A stretch of DNA of 64,000 nucleotides, from NCBI GenBank assembly GCA_934317215.1, contig CAKREH010000008.1, forward strand, positions 50,746-114,745, in the 5' to 3' direction. Of this stretch, positions 31,183 through 38,259 are shown in pieces. A model generated the notes under the pieces. That model made no database searches. It was given only the letters and a program-made list of their open reading frames with translations, and had not been told where the DNA came from. A program made the position numbers and the translations under genes. Each line of letters begins with the position of its first letter. Within the stretch, counting starts at the first letter, position 1. The stretch is from an uncultured Roseburia sp. (GTDB taxonomy: Bacteria > Bacillota > Clostridia > Lachnospirales > Lachnospiraceae).

Positions 31183-33486
31183 TCAGATCACCTTCATTCC
31201 CTTCAGGATTTTCTCGGGTGTGATCGGCAGTTCATCGATCCAGACACCGGTCGCATTGTAAACTGCATCTGCGATTGCCGGAGCCGGCGTGTTGATGACG
31301 ATCTCACCGATCGATTTTGCACCGAAAGGACCGGTCGGCTCATAGCTGCTGTCAAATTCCACACGGATGCGGTCGGTATCTAAACGGCTTGGCACTTTAT
31401 ACTGCATGAAGGAATTAGAAAGATTCTTTCCTCTCTCATCGTACCAGATATCTTCATACAGTGCCATACCGATTCCCTGTAAAAGACCACCCTCAGTCTG
31501 TACCCTTGCAAGGTTGGTGTTTACAACCGTTCCACAATCCACACAGGCGGTGTAATCCAATAACTCGATTGCACCTGTTTCCGGGTCTGCTTCGATCTCC
31601 GCACACGCCGCCATAAATGGTGGCGGTGACACCGGAGAGCTGTGTGAGTATGTTACTTCCAGTGAGATCTCATTGTTGCACATGGATGCAGTTGCAATAT
31701 CAAACAGACTCATTTTTGCGCCGTCCGACTCATCGATGACATTTTCTCCGTCAAAAGTGAGTGCCGACGCATCTTTGTTCATGCGTACTGCTGCAAGCGC
31801 GATAATGCGTTCCCGCAGCTGTTCACACGCCTTCACTGCTGCCATTCCGGTCAGATAGGTCGTACTGGACGCATAAGAACCGGAATCATATGGGGAAATA
31901 TCTGTATCAACACCGTACACGGAAATATTATCGATCGGTGTCTCTAACACATCCGCCGCAAACTGGGCAATGATCGTATCGCAACCTGTTCCCATATCGG
32001 TACAGCCGACTGTGATATGATAAGTTCCCTCATCACTTAATTTTACCGTGACAGAACCGACGTCACAGTTGGAAATGGAAGATCCCTGCATTGCCATGGC
32101 AACGCCGCGTGCACGGATTTTTCCATCCGGCATGACAGTGCGCATGCCTTTTTCTTTCCATCCGATCATATCAGAAGCCTTTCGCAGACATTCCTCTAAG
32201 CGGCAGCTATTCGCGGTCTCGCCATAATAAGCTGGCATCACATCGCCCTCATGGATCATATTCTTCTGACGAAGAACGATCGGATCCATGGAAAGCCTGT
32301 CTGCCAATTTATTGACTGTGGACTCCACCGCAAAAATACCCTGTGTTGCACCGTAGCCGCGGTAAGCGCCTGCGGACATCCGGTTTGTATAGACTACCTC
32401 ATACTGGAAACGGAATGCCTCTGTGCGGTACATCGGGATGGATTTGTGGCCGCTTAATCCCACCGTAGTCGGGCCATGTTCACCAAATGCCCCGGTATTT
32501 GAAAGTGTGTGCAGGTCGATGGCACGGATCGTTCCATCCGACATTGCACCAAGACGTACACGGACTTCCATCTCGTGGCGCGGTGAGGATGCAATCATGG
32601 ATTCCTCCCTGGTGTAGATCATTTTTGCAGGTTTTCCGGTCTTCCATGTTACGATCGCCGGATATACTTCCGTGACGACAGTCTGTTTTGCACCGAAACC
32701 TCCACCGATACGCGGTTTGATGACACGCACTTTTGCCTTGGAAATATCGAGTGCATTTGCAACGATTCTCCGCACATGGAACGGGATCTGCGTGGAACTG
32801 AGCACGATCAGACGGCCATAGGTATCCAGATAGGTGCAGGTACGGAAAGTTTCCATCATGCTCTGCTGCATGGCTTTGACATGGTAAGTTTCATCTAATA
32901 CGATATCACAGTCCGCAATCACGGCATCGACATCGCCATCCCCATCCACGCCGGAAGCACAGAGATTTCTTTTATTATCGGCACCGACCAGGCACAGAGA
33001 CTTCCAGTCGTCCTCCGGATGTACTAAAACCGGGTTGTCCATTGCCGTATGGAAATCTAATACAGCATCTAAAACCTCATAAGTCACTTTGATCCGTTTT
33101 AATGCCATATCGACTGCTTTTTCGGTCTCTCCGGCTACGATCGCAACCGGATCACCGACAAAGCGGACACGATCTTCTAATATATAACGATCATACGGAC
33201 TCGGCTCCGGATAAGTCTGTCCTGCCATGGTAAAGCGGCGTTTTGGAACATCTTTGCAGGTCAGTACACAGACAATACCGTCTACTTTTTCTGCAAGGTC
33301 TGTGCGGATCTCCCTGATCAGTGCATGCGCATGCGGACTTCTCAGAAGTTTTACGACCAGACAGTCCTTTGGCGCCACATCATCCATATAAACCGGTTTT
33401 CCGGTCACAAGCGCCATCGCATCTTTTTTCATTACGGGAGCATTGACAAATTTTCCCGGTTTTCTTATGTTCGTACTGCTGTTCAT
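31183..33486 (-). CDS. xdhA: Xanthine dehydrogenase, molybdopterin-binding subunit
   Basis: A 767-residue catalytic subunit of a molybdenum hydroxylase. RPRIGGGFGAKQTVV-type residues (GGGFGAKQ), GAYRGYGATQG and the C-terminal GAKSIGEIVINTPAPAIADAV mark the molybdopterin-cytosine-dinucleotide site; the Glu of the last motif is the catalytic base in the family. Substrates of such three-subunit enzymes are usually purines (hypoxanthine, xanthine), but other aromatic heterocycles are possible. It overlaps the iron-sulphur subunit gene by 4 bases (ATGA) with GGAGGG before ATG 33486. The next gene is a probable cofactor nucleotidyltransferase, which fits. Confidence 0.93.
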   Translation of the reverse strand: MNSSTNIRKPGKFVNAPVMKKDAMALVTGKPVYMDDVAPKDCLVVKLLRSPHAHALIREIRTDLAEKVDGIVCVLTCKDVPKRRFTMAGQTYPEPSPYDRYILEDRVRFVGDPVAIVAGETEKAVDMALKRIKVTYEVLDAVLDFHTAMDNPVLVHPEDDWKSLCLVGADNKRNLCASGVDGDGDVDAVIADCDIVLDETYHVKAMQQSMMETFRTCTYLDTYGRLIVLSSTQIPFHVRRIVANALDISKAKVRVIKPRIGGGFGAKQTVVTEVYPAIVTWKTGKPAKMIYTREESMIASSPRHEMEVRVRLGAMSDGTIRAIDLHTLSNTGAFGEHGPTTVGLSGHKSIPMYRTEAFRFQYEVVYTNRMSAGAYRGYGATQGIFAVESTVNKLADRLSMDPIVLRQKNMIHEGDVMPAYYGETANSCRLEECLRKASDMIGWKEKGMRTVMPDGKIRARGVAMAMQGSSISNCDVGSVTVKLSDEGTYHITVGCTDMGTGCDTIIAQFAADVLETPIDNISVYGVDTDISPYDSGSYASSTTYLTGMAAVKACEQLRERIIALAAVRMNKDASALTFDGENVIDESDGAKMSLFDIATASMCNNEISLEVTYSHSSPVSPPPFMAACAEIEADPETGAIELLDYTACVDCGTVVNTNLARVQTEGGLLQGIGMALYEDIWYDERGKNLSNSFMQYKVPSRLDTDRIRVEFDSSYEPTGPFGAKSIGEIVINTPAPAIADAVYNATGVWIDELPITPEKILKGMKVI

Positions 33487-33947
33487 GCTTTTCCCTCCAT
33501 TTTAAACTTCAGGTATTCTTTGACTGCACGAAGCTGGCTCTCATATCCGCTGCATCTGCAGAGATTTCCGGCAAGATATTCCTTCATATCCTCCTCCGTC
33601 GGATTTTCCAACTCATCCTCCATCGCAAGTACATTCATGATAAACCCCGGATTACAGAAGCCGCACTGCTCACCGCCCTGTTTTGCGAGATAAGTGCCAA
33701 ATTCTTTTGCACGATCTTCCACTCCCTCTAAGGTTGTGATATGTGTACCGTCTGCCCTTGCCGCTAACACGGAACAGGAAAGCACCGGTTTGTGGTCGAT
33801 CCACACGGTACAGAGACCGCAGTTTGAGGTCTCACATCCTCTTTTTACACTATAACAGCCCTCTGACCGGACAAATTCTAACAGTGGCAGATCTGCTGCT
33901 ATCTCGCGTGTGATTTCACGCTCATTCAGCCATACATGTATTTTCAT
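33483..33947 (-). CDS. xdhC: Xanthine dehydrogenase, [2Fe-2S] subunit
   Basis: A 154-residue iron-sulphur subunit. The N-terminal plant-ferredoxin-like cluster is formed by CETSNCGLC and a later Cys in KPVLSC; the C-terminal four-helix cluster by EQCGFCNPGF and GNLCRCSGY. It passes electrons from the molybdenum centre to FAD. ATG 33947 is used because the frame upstream has no support; its ribosome binding site GGAG is 13 bases away, so expression may be tuned low. An 80-base gap separates it from the FAD subunit gene, while it overlaps xdhA by 4 bases. Confidence 0.93.
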   Translation of the reverse strand: MKIHVWLNEREITREIAADLPLLEFVRSEGCYSVKRGCETSNCGLCTVWIDHKPVLSCSVLAARADGTHITTLEGVEDRAKEFGTYLAKQGGEQCGFCNPGFIMNVLAMEDELENPTEEDMKEYLAGNLCRCSGYESQLRAVKEYLKFKMEGKA

Positions 33948-34027
33948 CTTATTGTTCGTTCTCCATTTCTGGTATTGTCTGTTTATAAGCAAAGACTTTC
34001 ATACCTTTTTGCACCAATGCCTGTCTT

Positions 34028-34846
34028 TTATTTTTCCAAAGAACAGATTGCTCTGCGGATCAGCACGCCTGCAACATGCTTTCTGTAATCAGCTCCGGCT
34101 CTGCGGTTGCTGCCATAGGTAAACTGATCTGCGCACCAGGTTGCAAGTTCCTTTACCAGCACCTCATTTTTTTCAAATCCTTCCGGAAGCTGCTTTCTAA
34201 AACCATCCGGTTCACCGGGACCGAGCGGCAGTTCTACCAATCTGGCATGAACCGGTCTTGCTCCGATGCTCACATGCAGACTGTCATCATATTCAGACAC
34301 TGCACATGCGACAACCGGAAAATCAGTAGCCGTGTTGCGCTGGCTTAAATAGGCAATGCGGATCGGTTTTTTTGCCACATGCAGAGCTACTAAAATATCA
34401 TTATCATATGGCATATCAATAAATTCTTTTAAGGAAACCATACCTGCATGATACAGTTCTACCTGGGTATCCATTGCCAGAAATACGGTCAGTACATCGG
34501 AAAAACCAAAACGTCCGAAAATACTTCCACCTACGGTTGCACAGTTGCGGAACTGTACGCCGACAATATGGCGGACACTTTCACGGATGGCTCCGTCTGT
34601 ATATGCGGCAAGTCCCGCATGTTTTTCCATCTCACGCAGTGTTGTCATGGCACCGATGACAAACTCGGTATCCGTCTCGGTAATCTGATCCAGCCCAAGC
34701 CCTGACAGATCGATTGCCGTCGCAATTCTCCGGTTACCGATCTTCATCCAGACACCGCCTGCGATGATCTTATTATTCTTTTTCTGATTCAGCTCATACG
34801 CTTCTTCTAAACTTTCTACCTTGCGGTATTCATTGATCGTTAACAT
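34028..34846 (-). CDS. xdhB: Xanthine dehydrogenase, FAD-binding subunit
   Basis: A 272-residue FAD subunit (FAD_binding_5 plus CO dehydrogenase flavoprotein C-terminal domain). NKKNNKIIAGGVWMKIGNRR near residue 21 fits the first FAD loop, and VQFRNCATVGGSIFGRFGFSD (residues 97-117) is the second FAD loop with conserved TVGG. It would pass electrons to NAD+. It is the first gene of the operon with an AGGAGG site before ATG 34846 and the strong promoter at 34887-34915. Confidence 0.92.
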   Translation of the reverse strand: MLTINEYRKVESLEEAYELNQKKNNKIIAGGVWMKIGNRRIATAIDLSGLGLDQITETDTEFVIGAMTTLREMEKHAGLAAYTDGAIRESVRHIVGVQFRNCATVGGSIFGRFGFSDVLTVFLAMDTQVELYHAGMVSLKEFIDMPYDNDILVALHVAKKPIRIAYLSQRNTATDFPVVACAVSEYDDSLHVSIGARPVHARLVELPLGPGEPDGFRKQLPEGFEKNEVLVKELATWCADQFTYGSNRRAGADYRKHVAGVLIRRAICSLEK

Positions 34847-34886
34847 TGATTCCTCCTGTGTGTACGCATAAAAGGGCGCTATTTAT

Positions 34887-34915
34887 ATTATACTGTACAG
34901 AAGTACTGCCGTCAA
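34887..34915 (-). promoter_or_regulatory. Strong promoter of the xdh-pdp operon with palindromic spacer
   Basis: Minus strand: -35 TTGACG (34910-34915), 17-base spacer, -10 TATAAT (34887-34892), about 40 bases before xdhB. The 8-bp palindrome CTGTACAG (34893-34900) fills the part of the spacer next to the -10, a common position for an operator. Confidence 0.75.
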
Positions 34916-34927
34916 ACGGGAATAAGG

Positions 34928-34990
34928 GAAAAATAAGGACTTTTCCCGGAAAAATAAGGACTTTTCCCGGAAAAATAAGGACTTTTTCTG
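34928..34990. repeat. Three tandem 21-bp repeats upstream of the xdh promoter
   Basis: Three direct repeats of GAAAAATAAGGACTTTTCCCG (34928-34948, 34949-34969, 34970-34990, the last with two changes) are followed by a decayed part-copy. Each copy contains an inverted repeat GGGAAAA / TTTTCCC. They lie 12 bp upstream of the xdh -35 box and repeat every two DNA turns, so they could be stacked protein binding sites. Confidence 0.85.
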
Positions 34991-35009
34991 GAAAACTGTA
35001 GTTTCCCGC

Positions 35010-35056
35010 AAAAAAATGGGCATATTACGCAAACTCTCATTTGCAATATGCCCATT
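35010..35056 (-). terminator. Rho-independent terminator after the CAP gene
   Basis: Minus strand: stem AATGGGCATATT...AATATGCCCATT with flanking complementary bases, then seven T residues, 24 bases after the CAP-domain gene's stop. Confidence 0.85.
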
Positions 35057-35079
35057 CTCTAAATAACTCTTATTCTTTT

Positions 35080-35745
35080 CTAATAAGTAAACAACTGCGT
35101 CCAGTACGGCGTTCTCTGACTATCTGTACGGTAACCGACACCAAGCTTCTTAAATTTCGGGTTTAAGATATTCGCACGGTGCCCTTCACTGTTCATCCAT
35201 GCATTCATAACTGCTTCCGGTGTTTTCTGACCCCATGCGATATTTTCCCCGGCTCCGCGATAAGTGATACCAAGATCTGTGATCGCCGTTCCAAAATTTC
35301 TTCCATCCGGTCTGGTATGGGAAAATGATTTTTCAATTTCTTTTGAACGTGTCATTGCGGCAGTCGCAACTGTATCATCCCATGTAAGTTCCGTTAAGCC
35401 GGCCTTTTTCCGCTCTGTGTTGACCAGTTTTAAAACCTGTTTTGCATAGGAATTTTCCGTTACATCATCTTTCGGCTGTTCACTGTCTGTAGTACTGTTC
35501 CCACCTGATTCAGTACCGCCCGGCTGACTTTCTTCCGGTAAAACGATTGTCGGGAAACGATCACATATTTTTTTCAATACATCATTGATAGAACCTGTCT
35601 CAACAGAGTTCCACTGATTTGTTGTGCAGTCCTTCTCATAAACTGAGATATTCACACGGTTAGCGGACGCTGCCTCTACCGGTGCAGATACGCTCATTGC
35701 AATTCCAAGTGCCGTTGTAAATGCTAATATTGTCTGTTTCTTCAT
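35080..35745 (-). CDS. Secreted CAP (SCP-like) domain protein
   Basis: A 221-residue exported protein. Signal peptide: MKKQTILAFTTALGIAMSVS with a likely cut after VEA (about residue 24-26). A short N-terminal region and a Pro/Ser/Thr/Gly linker (about 65-95) precede the CAP domain: LKLVNTERKKAGLTELTWDD, SFSHTRPDGRNF, AGENIAWGQKTPEAVMNAWM and SEGHRANILNPKFKKLGVGY. The His/Glu pairs of the CAP cavity are present. Function in bacteria is mostly unknown. ATG 35745 follows GGAGG; the ATG overlapping that site (35757) is unlikely. Monocistronic, with its own terminator. Confidence 0.92.
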   Translation of the reverse strand: MKKQTILAFTTALGIAMSVSAPVEAASANRVNISVYEKDCTTNQWNSVETGSINDVLKKICDRFPTIVLPEESQPGGTESGGNSTTDSEQPKDDVTENSYAKQVLKLVNTERKKAGLTELTWDDTVATAAMTRSKEIEKSFSHTRPDGRNFGTAITDLGITYRGAGENIAWGQKTPEAVMNAWMNSEGHRANILNPKFKKLGVGYRTDSQRTPYWTQLFTY

Positions 35746-35924
35746 GATAACCTCCATTCTTGCGCTGTTTTTTTCACACTATTCCTCCATTTGTAATTTT
35801 GCATTATGTAACAGTTTAAATATTTCTTATTCATTTCAACTATATTACATAATTGTTACAAGCAGAAGATTATCATAATTTATACTGTCATCCAACCGGT
35901 AACATCTGGAATTTCCAATATTTT

Positions 35925-36563
35925 TTACTCCACTCCCGTCTTTTTACAAATATCGTTCAGACAACAGCGGTCACAATACGGTTTTGTCCGCGCCGTACAT
36001 ACTTCACGTCCATGATACACAAAACGGTGGCACAGATCATTGCCCTCCTCCGGCGGAATGATCTTCCAGAGTGCCATCTCTACTTTTTTGGGTTCTTTGA
36101 CCCCATCGACAAGACCAATACGGTTTGCAAGGCGGATACAGTGTGTGTCAGTTACGATTGCAGGTTTTCCAAAGACATCTCCCATGATCAGGTTTGCGCT
36201 TTTTCTCCCCACACCCGGAAGTTTTAAAAGGACATCAAAATCTTCCGGCACATTTCCACCGTACTGCTCCCATAAAATCTTCATACATGCACTGATATCC
36301 CGTGCCTTGCTTTTTCCAAGTCCGCACGGTCTTACAATTTCTTCAATTTCTTCCACCGGCGCTTCGGCAAGTGCTTTCACATCTGGAAATTTTTCATATA
36401 ATTTTTCTACAACGATATTTACCCTTGCATCGGTACACTGTGCCGCCAGGCGGACACTGACTAAAAGTTTCCACGCCTGGTCATATTCGAGACTGCATCC
36501 GGCTTCCGGATATTCTTTTTTCAGACGCTCGATCACTTCTTTGGCAAGTTCTTTCTTTCTCAT
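35925..36563 (-). CDS. nth: Endonuclease III (DNA glycosylase/AP lyase)
   Basis: A 212-residue base-excision repair enzyme removing oxidised pyrimidines. The helix-hairpin-helix LLKLPGVGRKSANLIMG (about residues 109-125) contains the catalytic Lys, VTDTHCIRLANRIG contains the catalytic Asp, and the C-terminal CTARTKPYCDRCCLNDIC gives the C-x6-C-x2-C-x5-C [4Fe-4S] loop. In AAQCTDARVN the usual LLSAQTTDxxVN is altered to RLAAQCTD. ATG 36563 follows GAGGTT. It has its own promoter (36694-36722) and a hairpin-forming leader. Confidence 0.95.
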   Translation of the reverse strand: MRKKELAKEVIERLKKEYPEAGCSLEYDQAWKLLVSVRLAAQCTDARVNIVVEKLYEKFPDVKALAEAPVEEIEEIVRPCGLGKSKARDISACMKILWEQYGGNVPEDFDVLLKLPGVGRKSANLIMGDVFGKPAIVTDTHCIRLANRIGLVDGVKEPKKVEMALWKIIPPEEGNDLCHRFVYHGREVCTARTKPYCDRCCLNDICKKTGVE

Positions 36564-36646
36564 GGTTAACCTCACTTCCTTATTGTCTTATTACAAAATA
36601 TATTTCCTTAAACACTTTCATTTTAAGTGCTGTTCATGTCTGTTTT

Positions 36647-36691
36647 CAGGTATCACAAGTTTTAGTGCAGGCACAAAGTTTGTGATACCTG
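36647..36691. promoter_or_regulatory. Long hairpin at the transcription start/leader of nth
   Basis: Inverted repeat CAGGTATCACAA (36647-36658) with TTGTGATACCTG (36680-36691), with an inner GTGC/GCAC stem. It begins about at the predicted nth transcript start and ends 80 bases before the gene. It could be a leader structure for nth, an operator, or the terminator of the CLC gene upstream, although no T-run follows. Confidence 0.5.
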
Positions 36692-36693
36692 AT

Positions 36694-36722
36694 ATTCTAT
36701 CATAAAACCTTACCTGAAACAA
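36694..36722 (-). promoter_or_regulatory. Promoter for nth
   Basis: Minus strand: -35 TTGTTT (36717-36722), 17-base spacer, -10 TAGAAT (36694-36699) preceded by an extended -10 TG. It lies between the CLC gene stop and nth. Confidence 0.6.
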
Positions 36723-36743
36723 TGAAAGCAAAATTGCCAAAAA

Positions 36744-37946
36744 TTACTTTACTTCCTGTGCCCCGTAAATAGATTTATTTCCATTGACCAGATAAGCAAA
36801 AATGCATACGATCAGAAACGGCACCATATTATTTGCTCCAAATACTTCAAGTCCGATCAACACCGGTGCAAGCAATGTGTTCGTTGCACCTGCAAATACA
36901 GCTGCGTATCCGAGTGCCGCACAGTGAACCGGCGAAATGGAAAGAATTCCCCCTAAAACAATTCCAAGTGATGCACCAATGGAAAATAACGGTGTAACCT
37001 CCCCACCCTGATATCCGATTGCAAGAGTTAAAATTGTCAACAGCAGTTTCAAAATCCAGTCATAAGAATAAATCGTTCCGCCAGAAAATGCTGCCGAGAT
37101 CAGATTGGTTCCAAGTCCGCTGTATCTTCCATTGTAAAGCAGAAACAACATCAGTGCTAACGGGATGGACATAACACCTATCCTGAAATATGGATTTTTG
37201 ATTTTTTCTCCGAAAAACTTTTTTGATTTTGCAAGCAGAAACGAAAACAGCCGTCCGGTCAATCCAAAAATGATTCCAAGCACAATGAGCCGGACAGCCA
37301 TACCAGCATCTGATATCTCAAGTGGATCCTTAAGCGGCACATAAAATTTTTCAAGTCCCAGTGTACGGGAAGTATAAGCAGCTGTATATGAAGCAATCAG
37401 TGCCGGCAGCAGTGCTTCGTACTGTATTTTTCCTGCAACGATCACTTCCATGGCGAAAAACACGGCTGCAAGCGGTGTCTGAAACAAACCGCCGAATCCT
37501 GCCGCCATACCGGCGATCAGCATAACGCGGCTGTCTTTTGGAAGATGAAATCTGCGTCCAAGTGCATGTGATAACGCTGCACCGATCTGTACAGCGACTC
37601 CTTCACGGCCGGCACTTCCTCCGAATAAATGCGTGATCCAGGTTCCAGACATGACCAGAGGAATTAAAATCAATGGGATATCCTCTCTTTTTTTCTGTCC
37701 CGCCTCAAATACCAGCGTCATCCCCTTTAAACTTGTCTCACTGAAATGATGATACAGCCATGTGATCAAAAGACCAGCAAACGGCAGAAACGGTATCAGA
37801 TACAAATAATGGACTGTCCGAAAAACAGAAATTGCAAGCAGTCCTCTACCAAATACCACATCAATGATCCCGACCAGTACACCGGTTAAAATGGCAAGCA
37901 ATACATATTTCAGAGATAAAACAATCGTTTGTGATTTGTTTTCCAT
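36744..37946 (-). CDS. CLC-F type fluoride/proton antiporter
   Basis: A 400-residue CLC-fold membrane protein with about ten helices. The gating Glu lies in GGSAGREGVAVQIGAALSHALG (about residue 110). The chloride-selecting GSGIP motif of ordinary CLC channels is absent; instead SGLGTNLISAAF (G-x-N-L-I) is present, the change seen in fluoride-exporting CLC-F proteins. GGEVTPLFSIGASLG is the late pore motif. A fluoride riboswitch directly upstream (38019-38112) makes the fluoride-export assignment strong. ATG 37946 has AAGGA 9 bases before it; upstream in-frame codons belong to the riboswitch. Substrate inferred, fold certain. Confidence 0.92.
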   Translation of the reverse strand: MENKSQTIVLSLKYVLLAILTGVLVGIIDVVFGRGLLAISVFRTVHYLYLIPFLPFAGLLITWLYHHFSETSLKGMTLVFEAGQKKREDIPLILIPLVMSGTWITHLFGGSAGREGVAVQIGAALSHALGRRFHLPKDSRVMLIAGMAAGFGGLFQTPLAAVFFAMEVIVAGKIQYEALLPALIASYTAAYTSRTLGLEKFYVPLKDPLEISDAGMAVRLIVLGIIFGLTGRLFSFLLAKSKKFFGEKIKNPYFRIGVMSIPLALMLFLLYNGRYSGLGTNLISAAFSGGTIYSYDWILKLLLTILTLAIGYQGGEVTPLFSIGASLGIVLGGILSISPVHCAALGYAAVFAGATNTLLAPVLIGLEVFGANNMVPFLIVCIFAYLVNGNKSIYGAQEVK

Positions 37947-38018
37947 CTGTTTAATCCTTCGCTGTGCAATTTTTTTGCACAAACATCCTTTCTTTATCTG
38001 ATTATTTTTCGAAATCAC

Positions 38019-38112
38019 AAAAAAAGCTGATACCCCCGTGCAGTCTACACAGAAGTCATCAGCTGACAATAGCGGTTTCGAATCAATCGTGGGAGAACCT
38101 CATTCCCATTTC
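38019..38112 (-). ncRNA. Fluoride (crcB) riboswitch with intrinsic terminator
   Basis: Minus strand. GGGAATGAGGTTCTCCC, then GAAACCGCT, then CAGCTGATGACTTCTGT matches the order and conserved bases of the crcB aptamer (GG-GATG-G-TTC-CC ... AACCGC ... GCTGATGA ... CT). GCTGAT (38063-38058) can instead pair with ATCAGC (38031-38026) to build a long hairpin followed by seven T residues (38019-38025), so ligand binding should prevent termination. It lies between a TTGACA promoter and the CLC-F gene. Exact ends are approximate. Confidence 0.88.
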
Positions 38113-38123
38113 ATATTTTCTGT

Positions 38124-38152
38124 AAAGTATCATATCTTCCACGCTATGTCAA
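38124..38152 (-). promoter_or_regulatory. Promoter driving the fluoride riboswitch
   Basis: Minus strand: -35 TTGACA (38147-38152), 17-base spacer, weak -10 TACTTT (38124-38129). Transcription would start near 38117, right before the aptamer. Confidence 0.5.
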
Positions 38153-38191
38153 TAAAAATGTTTTACATTACAACTTTATTGTGATACAGTA

Positions 38192-38220
38192 TTGCAGTAA
38201 TGTTTTATTCATGATATACT
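38192..38220 (+). promoter_or_regulatory. Promoter for putP
   Basis: -35 TTGCAG (38192-38197), 17-base spacer, -10 TATACT (38215-38220), about 40 bases before the putP start; divergent from the riboswitch promoter. Confidence 0.6.
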
Positions 38221-38259
38221 TGCAAAAATTTATATGAACAGACAAAGGAGAGTTTTGTT

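Noticed and set aside
34928..34990. Possible CRISPR-like repeats
   Set aside because: The 21-bp copies are adjacent without spacers and there are no cas genes nearby.
36040..36705. A 221-codon plus-strand frame opposite nth
   Set aside because: It is antisense to the well-conserved nth gene and has no ribosome binding site or recognisable motif.
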